Position numbers and translations under genes: made by a program. Positions 49,707 to 61,204 of a DNA stretch of 64,000 bases are shown one piece after another (position 1 is the stretch's first letter; every line of letters begins with the position of its first letter). The notes under the pieces are model-generated. The model saw nothing but the letters and a program-made list of their open reading frames with translations. It made no database searches and was not told the origin of the DNA. Source of the DNA: Cannabis sativa (Eukaryota; Streptophyta; Magnoliopsida; Rosales; Cannabaceae); contig NC_083604.1 in the NCBI RefSeq assembly GCF_029168945.1, forward strand, positions 41,473,686-41,537,685, given 5' to 3'.

Positions 49707-50141
49707 GAGAAGAGAGAGCTCGTAAATATGCTTAGATGGTTTAAAATATATACTTTAGGACAATCAATTCCAAAAAGAAAAATTGATATTTATATATTTT
49801 TTTTTTGAAAAATAGATATTTATAATAGAAAGGAAATTAGAGAAAAAAAACAAAAAGCCTAATAAGATATAAAACGTGAAAGGTTATTTTTTGATTATTA
49901 GTTATATTTTTTTTAAGTTTTTTATTAGTTAGGTGGAATGTTATTTTTTTAATTAGTTATTGAATTACTTAATATTTAATGTGATTAAAAAAATGTAAAA
50001 AAAGGAGAAAAATATATTTTATATTAATTAATATATATGAAATTAATAAAAAATTAAAGAAAAGAGAGAATTAAAGAGAGAAAAAAAAAAGATGACTTTA
50101 AAGCATTTTTAGTCCGCCACATCACCGCCTCATACTTCTTT

Positions 50142-50176
<35 letters not shown>

Positions 50177-50180
50177 GGAA
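49707..50180. other. Intergenic, AT-rich
   Basis: A/T runs and a TA microsatellite (about 50143-50176). No gene seen. Confidence 0.5.
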
Positions 50181-50182
50181 CA

Positions 50183-51323
50183 CTTCTTAATGGGTAATAC
50201 CCATTGATGGGAACTAAAAAAAATTAATAAGGTAATAATCTAATAACCTTTTATGCCAAGTTTCTATTTCTAACAATTATTTTTTTAAAAAAATTATATT
50301 TATTATTTATAAAATTGGAAATAATAATTACAACTAATAGTTTGAAAAAAAAATTATAAATTATTTTTAAAAATTAATTAAAATTACTACTTTATTATTT
50401 TATGAAATTGTGAGTTTGTTAATAATTTATTATTGTAAAACTAAAAATCATTTACATATATATTAATGTATTTTTTTTATTAGAAGAATAAGAGCTTGAT
50501 TGTGGAATCCAATTGTCTTAATATTATTCATACTCTTAAAAATAAAACGCTACAATACTTCTTAGTTCTTACATAGGCTATCATTGTTAGAGAAATATTA
50601 TTATCATCCAATGATTTTTTTGATATTACCATGCATCATTTTCCTAGAATAACTAATGAGGTGTTGTTCATTATTTATATTTTTAGGATTGGAAGATGAT
50701 AATCTTGTCTAGGGGTTAAATATAATTTTTTGTGCATGAAATTCTTGTGTTGGCAATTACCATTATTTAATAATGTTTATGACACTTTTTTCTTCATTTT
50801 TTTTTTGTTAAAATTTTCTTCATTGGCTTTGTTCTTATAGATTTGGTAAGCTCAAGTATTTAAAAAAAAATAATAAAAATATATAAATAATTGTTAATTA
50901 TTATAAAATTAAAGATTTTACGTTTAGCAAAAATCTTATACATTTTATATGTATTACAATTTAAAGCTTAAAATTATTATTATTTTTTTTTTGTTTTCAG
51001 TAATGCAATTTAGAATTCTAGTTTGGAGAAATTTTTTAAAAAGATAAATATACATTTTTTTTCTTTTTAATCTTTAAAATGATTTTTATTAAAAAAAATA
51101 GTTTGTTAGTTTTTTTGGCGTGTTTTATTTTTTAAATAACATTTCCATTTATAAATTTTTTATTTCTATTAATAGTTTTATCTATTTTAGGAATATAGAG
51201 AATAACAAAATAGGAAATATTAATTTTTTAATATTTAATTAATGATTATAAATATCAACCATTAGATATTTGATCCAATGGTCAAGAATAAAATACCCAT
51301 ACATGGGTAATACCCATTAAGAG
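50183..51323. mobile_element. Inverted-repeat element of about 1.1 kb
   Basis: The left end cttcttaatgggtaatacccat and the right end atgggtaatacccattaagag are inverted copies of about 25 bp, each with an internal near-palindrome. No coding content. Class unassigned. Confidence 0.5.
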
Positions 51324-51357
51324 CATACACACACACATATATATATATAAGGGTGAC

Positions 51358-52236
51358 TATTCAATGGTTACATTTTTATTGTAACCATATAGTTACATTT
51401 TTCTTTGACCTGTAATAGCAGGTTACTAATAGGTAAGTATTCTTTTTTTAGAATTAATTAATTATAATTAACTATTTTCTTAAAATAATTAATTAAATCT
51501 TTAACAAAACCTTTTTAGCAATTAATATTTATAAATAATTTTTTTATTTATATTTAAATCCTTACTCTAATTATTTTAACGATTAAGTCATTTAATTATA
51601 ATATTTATAATAAAATTTATTTTTTTTATAAAAATTAAAATTCTTTCTACACAAATTAAAATTCTCTTTTTATAATAAATTTTTAAATAATTAATTATTT
51701 TTAAATGATATTTAATTATTTTGTTAGAATTAGATGAACTAAGTATGAGGCCTCAAGCTAGTCAATCGATAACAAGTGTAGCAATTTTTTTCTAAAAAAT
51801 TCTTCAACTTATTTTACTTTTTTTAAATATTTAAATAAAAAATTAAATAATTAAGTGTAATAATTTAAAATTAAGATTACAAGTATAATAAAATTTAAAT
51901 TATGAAATCATATGTGTATAATTTTAAATTATAAAAAGTTTTGCTATAAAATTTAAAATAATTTAAGTGCAAAAAAATAAATTGCTTAAAGATCCTTATA
52001 TAGTAATAAACTACAAAAAATTAATTAATAATTATAATTAATTTAATTTTAAAATATAATTAATTTTAATTAAAGTTTTATAAGAAAATAAATTATTAGG
52101 TTACTTTCAGGTTACAAGTTATTTATTATTTATTTTTATTTTATTTCTAAATTAATCACAACCATTTAATAGTAATCCAATGGCTTAAAAAAAATGTAAC
52201 CATGATGGCTACAATAAAAATGTAACCATTGAAACA
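51358..52236. mobile_element. Inverted-repeat element of about 0.9 kb
   Basis: The left arm holds ttcaatggttacatttttat and tagttacattttt; the right arm holds aaaaatgtaaccatgatgg and aataaaaatgtaaccattga. The inverted arms are about 45 bp. No frame inside. Confidence 0.6.
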
Positions 52237-52238
52237 TC

Positions 52239-52637
52239 TTCCATATATATAAATATATATATATATATATATCTATTCTATATAAAATATGACTATACAA
52301 CATAATTCTTGGTTTATTAGAAATTATTGGGTGACTTTTTTTTTTTAAATAAAAAAAATAATAAATTATTATATGTTGCCACATAAAGGGTCAACATCTA
52401 TGTAGTTAGTTAAACCTAAATATAATTAATCTGTGCAATTAATAATAAATTTGTTCATATTGTTTATTTTTTATTATAAATTATTTTTAAATTTTGATAT
52501 TTAGAATTAGTTAAATTTTAAATATTATTTTAAATTAAATTTGAATGATTTGATAGTTTAACCAGATGAGCATTTTTCATTAATTCCGAAGATAAATTTA
52601 GGACGAATAATAATTTTTTTTAATTACTATTACAAAG
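52239..52637. other. Intergenic, AT-rich
   Basis: TA microsatellite (about 52246-52272) and A/T runs. Nothing gene-like. Confidence 0.5.
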
Positions 52638-53424
52638 TGTTGACCGAGGTTTTCGGCAGCTAATAAAATATTATAAGTTTATAGAGCTGTAAGAAAATTA
52701 GAGAAGGATATTTACGTGGTTGGGGCGTTAATGAGCCTTAGTCCACGAGTCTATCTTATTTATGGATGTATTTAATACAGAGAATGTATTTGGTGAGTGT
52801 TTCACCCTTATAAAATACAGAGAATGTTCTTAGTGAGTATTTACTCTTCTTGCTCTTATGCAACCCAAGATTCTCGACCCGATTTAATGAGCTTTGAGGG
52901 GGTATTTATAGTGTTTTTGGTGGGGTGATCCCCAGAACTATTGTACAAGTGTATCTGTAAGTGTCCATAAAGTTGGGCATTCCCAATGAATATACCATGA
53001 GTAATGCATGGTCAAATTGCTAGGTGCTGTAGGGCTTTTATGTGGAATGTCCTTATTGTCTCTTGACTGATGTGACTCTTCACAGTGTAGCCGTCGATAG
53101 ACCTAAATGATCATTACTTTGTAGCTGCTGGTTGGAGGTTGTGCCGTCAGACTTTATTGCGTGTAGCAGTCCCAACACGCTTCCTCCCATGCGGCATTAA
53201 ATGCGACTTGATTGCTCAGGGGAAACCTGACACCTCGCGGAGATGCCTTAGTGTTACTTGGGCTTCCGGGAGCATATGGGGTTCCATATGCCTTCTCCGG
53301 GAAGCATGTCCCGGATGCTGCTTTATTACATAAGGACTTAGCAAATAGTTTGGATGATAAGTTGCTTGATCCACGCGTCCTTGTCTGGTTGGTCCACATA
53401 TATTGGGCAAAATCAAGGGCAACA
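52638..53424 (-). repeat. 3' LTR of the Tat-type element (787 bp)
   Basis: On the plus strand it starts TGTTGACCGAGG and ends AAGGGCAACA. It is followed by tttacccccaagcc (53425-53438), the complement of a polypurine tract GGCTTGGGGGTAAA. The right border is set by this tract. The left border rests on the TGTTG terminus; the possible target duplication is caaag. Confidence 0.7.
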
Positions 53425-53755
53425 TTTACCCCCAAGCCTTGTTTATTTGAAAAATAAAACAAGGCTTGCTCAAGTGCCTCCGGTTGACTCCTCGGTTTCC
53501 TGGCACGAGCTTTGAGCGCGTGAGGGTGCATTTAATGATGGCCTTTAATGCAGCGATTCACTTTTTGCAGAGGTCGATTCGTTTCACGTCCATTGATTGA
53601 TACGGTGCATTAATGGTGTCAGACGGACACTCAAACGTTTCCACCGCCTTAATTACAAGTCAATCTGATCCGTTGATCTTTGGGAATTCGAATCGTGCGT
53701 TTCCCTAGCCGTTCGATTGGTAGGTGATAGTGCCTGTTCCTCATATATTTTTGCC

Positions 53756-53763
53756 TATAAAAG
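53756..53763 (+). promoter_or_regulatory. TATA box of the antisense gene in the Tat-type element
   Basis: TATAAAAG on the plus strand, followed by a CT-rich leader. The first intron starts with GTAAGT at 53961. It is placed outside the LTR, so the antisense gene has its own promoter. Confidence 0.6.
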
Positions 53764-54436
53764 CCACCACCTTTCCTTCATTTCGGTTACTTCCCATTTC
53801 TTGCCAACTTTGCTCGAGTTCCCCAGAGAGAAAAAATTCTCAGACCAAGAAAACACTGTTGAACACTTTGCAAATTTCCCAGTCGATCTTCGTTCACTAC
53901 TGTCAATCCTTCTTATCTTTGTTTGATCTACAGCAGAACCCCCAGTCTCAACACTTCACTGTAAGTTTCTTGCACCCCTTGCTTTAAAGTTAATGTACAT
54001 GGCATGCTTTTACTTATCTGTTCATTTTTTCTGGGTTTTGTATTTGAAGTTTCTGGGAATGCACTCTTTTAGATTTTTCACGTAACAGGTCTAGATTCAC
54101 CATTTCTGGTGTTAGGACTGCTCTTGTAACGTATTTGTTACTATTTTCCTGCAAAGGACCATACGTTCTTCGTATACTGGTCGTCTAGGGCATAGAGGAG
54201 ACTGCTTTTTTCTCGATTTTCTGCCCTTTCCTTTTCTTTAATGCGCAATGTCGTCTTCTGTGAATTTATTGCACCGGACTCTTGTCCAGGAAATCCTTCT
54301 AGGGTTTCCTATTTGACAGATGTCCGGAGGGGGCCTCTTTCCAGCGGTTAGGGGACCCCCATTCCCTTTTTCTTGGTTTAGGGTTTGGTATGGGGCCTAA
54401 CTGCTGGAATCTTAACTCTTTTTTCAGAATCAAAAC

Positions 54437-57400
54437 ATGTCTACATCTGGTTCAAAAGTCGTCCAAGAAGAGTGGTAAGCGTCTAGCTACCCTCGAAGAT
54501 GTCTCCCTGGGTCCCGTTGCCCAGGAGGGGTATAAGCCCCGGGCCACCAGATGGGAGGCGGTAGAGCTTCAGTCTACCTTAACCTGCCCCCATCAGCTGG
54601 AGAACATCGTGGAGGTGGCTGGAATCAAGCCTTCCACATCCGGGACGTACCACCGGCCGCCTCGAGATGCGGAGACGCCCAACCACAACTATGGCGACTT
54701 CGGGGCTTGGAGCCAGACGCATTTGATGTCCGGGGCTATGCTTCCTCTCCAGGATTACTTTGTTAATTTTTTAGTTTTTGTTGGCCTCGCGCCATACCAA
54801 CTCATTCCTCAAGCATACCGCCTGCTCTCAGGCTTATTTATTTTTTACTCCGCCCGGGGATGGGGCTCTCATAGTCCGGCGGAGATTTTGTATTTTTACG
54901 AACTTGTTTCTGTCCCCAAAAAGGGGGACAAATTTAAGGATGGTTTCTATGGATTTCGGGCCCACCCTGCCAATGATGGGGTGGTCCCTTATAATAGGCA
55001 AACTCACGTTAAGGAGTACCGCCACCGTTTCTTCTTCTCCTCCAGGTTCCGAGCAGTGGAGCACCCGGAGCTTCTCACGGAGTGGGTAAGGATTCCTCCC
55101 TATGAGCGGACCGCGCCTACTCAGGTCTTTCTCCGGAGGGCCCAGGTCTTTGCAACTTATGACCGGGCGGAACTTGACGTCGGAGGCGTGGTCACGACGG
55201 AGAATTTCCGGAAGGCCAAGGTCATCCTGCCGCACCAATCAGTGGAGGACTCTAACCTCTCCAGGGTTATCTGTCCCAATGTGAGGGCGCCTGCCGCGGA
55301 GAAGATCTTTCGGGACGAGATCATCGCCACTGCCGAGAAGAAGTACCAGGAATATCTCTACCGGAAGGCTCAGGAGAAAGCTTACTCCAAGGCTCAAGCA
55401 GCTTCCGAGAGGCCACTTCGCGTGGGGAGCCCGGTCGAGAGGAGAAGCCAGGCGATTGCTGGGAAGCCCCTTCGTATTGGGGACTCGGCTGAGAGAAGGG
55501 CTCCTAGGCCAAAGCCTTCGGCTCATGAGCCGAACACCGGGGCTCCTGGCGCCAGCACTTCTGGCTCCGGTAAGTCTCCTTTAGCAGTAAATTACGTCCC
55601 TTCTGTTGGCGAATACGCCAGTCTTAGGCCTGTAGGGTTCGATGAGCGTCTTTATAGATTTAGGATGCCCTCGACCCGGTGGGGAGACCATATGAAGGAA
55701 TTTTATTTTTCCAACTTAGGAGATTTCCTAGGTCGGTCCCGGATGGGTTCTGGTCCTCCGAAGCCCGTTCCCTTAGACCCTTCGGCTTATATTTCATCTA
55801 GCTGGTTCCGGCCTTCGGACAGCTATCTCGGAGACGATGCTGCCAGCGTTAAGATTCAGAACTTTGCTAGGGCCGAATTAGAGAGTCAGGGTAGGACTAG
55901 CTTGATTGCTATATCTGAGTGTTTGTTGTTTTCCATGGATGTTCTAACACTTGCCTTTTTTCTTTTGTTGTAACAGGTACTTCCATGGATGCCATTTTGG
56001 CCGAACTTGCTGGGGTTCACACTCCTGAAGCTCCCCCTCCTTTAACTTCTTCCCAGATGGCCACCCCTTTAAAGGCTTCTTCAAGTGCCCCTCCAGACAC
56101 TATTGACCTAGTGGATGAGGAGGTGCTTCCGGGAGAAGGTCAAGAAAAGCAATGGGGCTTTTCTGAGGAAGTTGAAGAAGGTCAAGAAGAGCAACGGGCT
56201 CTTCCTGAGGAAGTTGAAGAAAGTGAAGAAGAGCAAGAAGTTGCTTTGATTCGCAAGCGCAAGGGCAAAATGGTTGCCCAGGAGGATCCCAAACGGCAAC
56301 GGAGAGCTAATACTCCGGCCCACGGTCTTGATGGCGGGATCTCTCCCGAGATGGAGGAACACACAGCCCCTCCCAACATTGTGCTGACTCCGGTTCCTGG
56401 AGATGAGGCGAGACAGGAGCTCCGGATAGCTAAACACAACTACGCCATGGACGAGTACTCCCGGGGGTATGCTGAAGTGGAGGCTCCGAAGAGGATTTTG
56501 CGAGTTGAGATGCAAAATACTCTCAACAACCCGGAATACCTGAATCCGTGGGATTTAAATTTGGATCCCTTGTCGGATTGGTTCGATCGTTTCCTCGGGC
56601 CCACACTAGCTCCCTTTGCCGCGGAGATGACAGGCGAGTTTGCGTCCCAGCTTACCCGGTGTGCACCCAGGCGGTTCGCTGCTTGTGCATCCTTGAACTC
56701 CATCTTCCAAGTCCAGGATCTCAGCCACTCCCTCACTATGGTAAGTATTTTGTAGTTTACTTTTCTCCTTATTATTTTTTCTGGGAGATTCTTACTTATA
56801 CTTGTATCCTTTCCCAGCTTGCTGCTGAGGCCGGCCGCCTTTCCAAGAACATAATTAATCATGGCTTCGTCCTGTCCGATTTTGGGGACATGGACGAAGT
56901 CAAGAAGATCCTTCAGGACCTTACTGCTGAAAGGCGGCTTTATCAGGAGGATGCTAAGCGCTGGGAGGCCCTTGCCAAGGCCAGTGAGGAAGAGGCCAAG
57001 CGGAGGGAAGCACAAGCGGAGGCAATGATCCGGGAGGAGGCCCTTCGGAGAGATAGGCTGGAGGCCAGGCACCAAGAGAAGCTGAGGGCGGAGGTCGAAG
57101 CTGCTGCTAAGGTTAGGCGAGAGCTTCGGGAGGCCAGGGAAGCCTTGGATAAAATGGCTGCCAAGGTGAGGTCCTTAGAGGAAACTCACCAGGCAAACTT
57201 GGAGTCCATGGCCAACCTGGCCGTGGAGCTGAAGGAGCTCAAGGACTTCAAAGACCAAGCCTTAAAGAAGGCAAAAAGAGATGAGCTCCTTTCTCCCCTC
57301 TCCTGCAGCCGGTGCGCCAAGCGTTTTGATGATGGCGTCTTAATGGCCTGGTCTACAAATGACCAGAATATCAAGCTTACCTTCTACCCCAAACCCGAGG

Positions 57401-57492
57401 AGATGATCGCAAAGTTTCGGGAGAAGAAGAAAAAGCTCGATGCCATGGTGGAGGCGCGCATCGGTCCTCACCTTCCTCCTCGTATTGATTAG
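54437..57492 (+). pseudogene. Antisense gene of the Tat-type element (putative gypsy-type transposon domain, coiled-coil tail)
   Basis: A leader intron 53961-54427 precedes the first ATG at 54437. Coding exons 54437-55890, 55977-56740 and 56818-57492 join in phase. The first part resembles the plant 'putative gypsy type transposon' domain (PF04195): FVGLAPYQLIPQAYRLLSGL, then FYELVSVPKKGDKF and EWVRIPPY. The middle is acidic (repeats of GFSEEVEEGQEEQ type, near 56140-56240) with a basic KRKGKMVAQ patch. The last exon is a long Ala/Glu/Lys/Arg coiled coil (about 56880-57290). About 960 residues. One base too many in the A run at 54454-54457 throws the ATG frame out after about six codons. The function of these antisense proteins is not established. 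Confidence 0.75.
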
Positions 57493-57624
57493 GCCGCTTC
57501 GAGTTCAACCCATTACAACCAGGATTTCACTCTTTTTCTCTCTCTTTTTTTTTTTATTTACAGCCAATTTTCTTGTATTTAAGACAATATTTACATAGCT
57601 GTTTTTATTTAAAGGGGAGACAAT

Positions 57625-57850
57625 ATTTAAGGCCTGTCCCCGGGCCATTTGTATATATTTTGACCTGCCCTTAGGGCTAGGATTTTTATATTTATATATG
57701 ATCTTTTTCGATGCACATATCTTTCTTTTGGACCTACCCTTTGGGTCAGGATGTTTATACATATGCTTTTCATTTTTCTTTTTTGTGCATACTCTTGGTT
57801 TTACCTGCCCTTTTGGTCAGGATATTTTGACCTGCCCTTTGGGTCAGGAT
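57625..57850. repeat. Five imperfect hairpin units between convergent genes
   Basis: Units at about 57631-57647, 57662-57681, 57731-57751, 57802-57821 and 57830-57848 follow the pattern acctgccctttgggtcagg, which can fold on itself (CCTG..CAGG arms). They sit between the stop codon of the antisense gene and the end of pol. A role in ending transcription from both sides is an inference. Confidence 0.6.
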
Positions 57851-58015
57851 ATTTTACTTAGTTTGTTTTTTGTCTGTCCGTGTGGTATACCTTAGTACCC
57901 CCCTGAGTGGCATAGAAACTTTGTTTTTAAGGCACTCAGTTTTATTTAACATGCGGAGGCTGTATACATTTAGACGGTACAAACTCTTTAAACAAAATCT
58001 AAGTTACATTTTTGG

Positions 58016-58861
58016 CTATTGGTAATATTTTCTGAGGTGATCGACATTCCAGACTCTTGGCACAATGGTTCCGTCCATCCTTTTTAGCTTGTAAGTGCCT
58101 GAACCGATTTCGTCCTCGATTTCATATGGTCCTTCCCAATTTGGCCCAAGTACCCCCACTCCGGGTTCTTGGGTGGCTGGGAAGACTCTTCTTAAGACCA
58201 TATCCCCAATAGCAAACTTTCTGTTTTTAACTTTGGAGTTAAAATATTTGGTCACCTTCTTTTGATAAGCTGCCATCCGTATTTGAGACTCGTCCCGGAG
58301 TTCTTCAACTTGATCCAGAGCTTCTTGAAGCAAAGCCTGATTCGTGGCTGGATCGTAAGTCGTTCTCCTGTGGGACGGGAATAACGTTTCTACCGGGACC
58401 ATCGCTTCGCAACCGTACGCCATTGAAAAAGGCGAGTGGCCGGTCGTGGTTCTAGGGGTCGTCCGGTAGGCCCATAACACTCTTGGCAACTCTTCGGGCC
58501 AGTTGTTTTTGCAGGCCAGCAGCTTTTTCTTCAGGGTGACCTTTAGGATTTTATTGACTGCTTCTGCTTGACCGTTTGTTTGCGGTCTTGCCACCGCGGA
58601 GAAGCTTTTCACTACTCCGTGTTGGTTGCAGAAGTCAGTAAATTCTTCGCAATCAAATTGCTTTCCATTGTCAGAGACTATTTTGTGAGGTAGGCCATAT
58701 CGACACACTATGTTTTTGATAACAAAGTCTAGTGCTTTTTTAGCAGTTATAGTCTTCATGGGCTCAGCCTCCGTCCATTTGGTGAAGTGTCTACTGCTAC
58801 TATTGCATACTTTACTCCTCCTTTTCCTGTTGGCAGGTACCCAATAAGATCTATTCTCCAC
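58016..58861 (-). pseudogene. Integrase core and C-terminal part of the Tat-type pol
   Basis: From residue HFTKWTEAEPM onward the frame encodes the second Asp (IVSDNGKQFD), the Glu (RPQTNGQAEAVNK) and the C-terminal block (RVFPATQEPGVGVLGPNWEGPY shortened here to its start RVFPATQEP, then NWEGPYEIE), ending VDHLRKYYQ. It is joined to the upstream frame by a one-base shift near 58788. The 3' end of pol lies about 520 bp from the stop of the antisense gene. Confidence 0.85.
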
Positions 58862-60225
58862 ACCGCGAAGGGCCAGGGACTAGTCATCAGGGTAATTTCA
58901 TTGGGAGGAGCTCTCGGTATGTTCGCGAACCTTTGGCACGAATCACACTTTTGGACGTAGTCTATGCAGTCTTTTTTCATTGTTGGCCAGAAGTATCCCT
59001 GTCTCAATATTTTCTTTGAGAGACTGGGTCCTCCTGTATGATCTCCACAGAACCCTTCGTGGACCTCTAGCATAATTTGTCTAGCTTCAGGGTCCGATAC
59101 ACACCTTAAATAAGGCATGCTGAGTCCTCTTCGGTAGAGAATTTGATCCATCATTACATAACGATGAGCCTGATACTGAATCTTTCGAGACAGTGCCCTT
59201 TCTTGGGGCAACTCACCTTTTGTTATGTATTCTATGATGGGGACCATCCAGCTGGGTTCTTGCCCAACCGTCATTATGGCCTCTTTTACTTTGATGCTTG
59301 GCTCTGCCAAGCGTTCCACTGGTACTACCCCCAGCCCTTCGATTTCACTATCTGAGGCTAACTTAGCCAGACAGTCCGCATGAGCGTTCTTTTCCCGGGG
59401 GATTCTTTCTACTTTGTAGTCCGTGAACTCGTGGAGCAGCTCCCGGACTATTGTTACATACGCGGCCATTCGCTCGCCTCGTGTTTGGTATTCTCCAGAT
59501 ATCTGATTTACGACCAACTGGGAATCACTATAGACTTCCACTCTTTTGGCCCCTACGGCTTTCACTAATTTCAGCCCTGCTATTAAGGCTTCATATTCTG
59601 CGTCATTGTTCAAAGCTGGGAAGTCGAACCGTAGGGCTGCCTGGAGTCGCAGTCTGGTCGAGGATATCATTACCACTCCTGCTCCGGATCCATTTTCATT
59701 GGAGGCTCCGTCCACAAACACTCTCCATGTGGGGACCGATGGTCCTGGCACATTTGCGGTTGCCTCGACTTCGTTGCATTCGGTAATGAAGTCTGCGAAG
59801 GCTTGGCCTTTTATGGAGATTCGGGGAATGTAGTGTAAGTCGAACTGACTTAACTCCATTGCCCACTTGAGGAGCCTTCCAGATGCTTCAGGTTTTTGGA
59901 GGACTTGCTGGGGCGGGTGGTTGGTTAGTACATTGATCGGGTGCGCTTGGAAGTATGTCCTTAATTTTCTTGAGGCCATCAGGAGGCAAAAGACTAGCTT
60001 TTCGATGATGGGGTACCTCGTTTCTGCTCCTATCATGCGCTTGCTAACATAGTACACGGGATGTTGAGTTTTCTCTTCTTCCCGGACTAGGCAGCGCTGA
60101 CTGCGTGCTCGGAGACAGCCAAATATAGAAATAGGTCCTCTCTGAGAACAGGTTTTGACAGGATAGGAGGCTTGGCCATATGTTCTTTCAGCTTCTTGAA
60201 TGCCTCCTCGCATTCGTCCGACCAC
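58788..60225 (-). pseudogene. RNase H, second RNase H and integrase N-terminal part of the Tat-type pol
   Basis: Begins in frame near 60095 (LVREEEKTQHPVYYVSKRM), after a one-base shift from the RT frame. The first RNase H is worn. The second, archaeal-type domain is complete in its acidic residues: VFVDGASNENGSG, NDAEYEALIAGL, EVYSDSQLVVNQ and NAHADCLAKLA. An HHCC zinc domain follows (HEGFCGDH..KCDSCQRF), then the first integrase Asp in WRIDLIG. Confidence 0.85.
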
Positions 60226-61204
60226 TCAAACTTTTGACACTTCTTCAGTATGTTGAAGAAGGGGATGCACTTGTCTGTAGACCGTGAGATGAAACGGCTC
60301 AGGGCAGCAACCTTTCCGGTTAGGCTCTGCACATCTTTATGCTTTTTGGGGGATGGCATGCTCAGGAGTGCTTGGATTTTCTCTGGGTTTGCCTCAATTC
60401 CCCTCTGGCTGACGATGAAGCCCAGGAACTTCCCTGATTTAACCCCAAAGGTGCATTTCTTTGGGTTGAGCTTCATGCGGTATCTCCGGACTACCTCGAA
60501 ACACTCCTCTAAGTCGTCCGCATGGCTATTGCATGCTTTGGACTTGACGAGCATATCATCTACATATACCTCCATGTTTCGTTCCAAAAGGCCTTTGAAC
60601 ATCCGGTTGACCATTCTTTGGTAGGTTGCTCCGGTGTTCTTCTGTCCGAAGGGCATGACTAGGTAACAGTATACCCCCTTATCGGTCCTGAAGCTAGTGC
60701 ACTCTTGGTCCACCGTATGCATCTTTATTTGATTATACCCAGCATAGGCGTCCATGAAGGATAGTAATTTGAATCCAGAAGTGGCGTCTACCATCTGGTC
60801 GATCCTGGGCAGCGGGAAGTAGTCCTTCGGACAACCTTTGTTTACATCAGTGAAATCTATACAAACTCGCCAAGTTCCATTCGGCTTGGGCACCAGGACC
60901 GGATTGGCTAGCCATTCCGGATAGTATAGTCGCGGATCAGGCCGTTAGTCAGAAGCTTATCCACCTCTTTCTCTAGAGCCTCGGCTTTCACCGAGTCGAG
61001 AGGGCGTCGCTTTTGTTGGACTGGTGGCATGTCCAGATTGACGTTGAGGACGTGGGTGATGATGTGGGGACTTATGCCAGTCATGTCCTCTTGGCGCCAT
61101 GCAAAAATGTCGATGGCGCCCTTCAGTGTTTTTATTATTTTTTCTTTTTCTCCTGATCTAGGCTCTTTCCCAGCCGGAGTACTTTGGTTGAGTCGAGGTC
61201 GCAC
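60087..61204 (-). pseudogene. Reverse transcriptase of the Tat-type pol
   Basis: Two frames cover it: 61204-60908 (IFAWRQEDMTGISP, the start of RT) and 60893-60087. The second has WRVCIDFTDVNKGCPKDYFP, LVMPFGQKNTGATYQR and the catalytic YVDDMLVKS. A one-base shift near 60925 separates them and another near 60095 leads into RNase H. Otherwise well preserved, so the element is not ancient. Confidence 0.88.

Noticed and set aside
59451..59833. Plus-strand frames over the pol region
   Set aside because: Antisense shadows of the RNase H/integrase frames, without introns, promoter or known domain.
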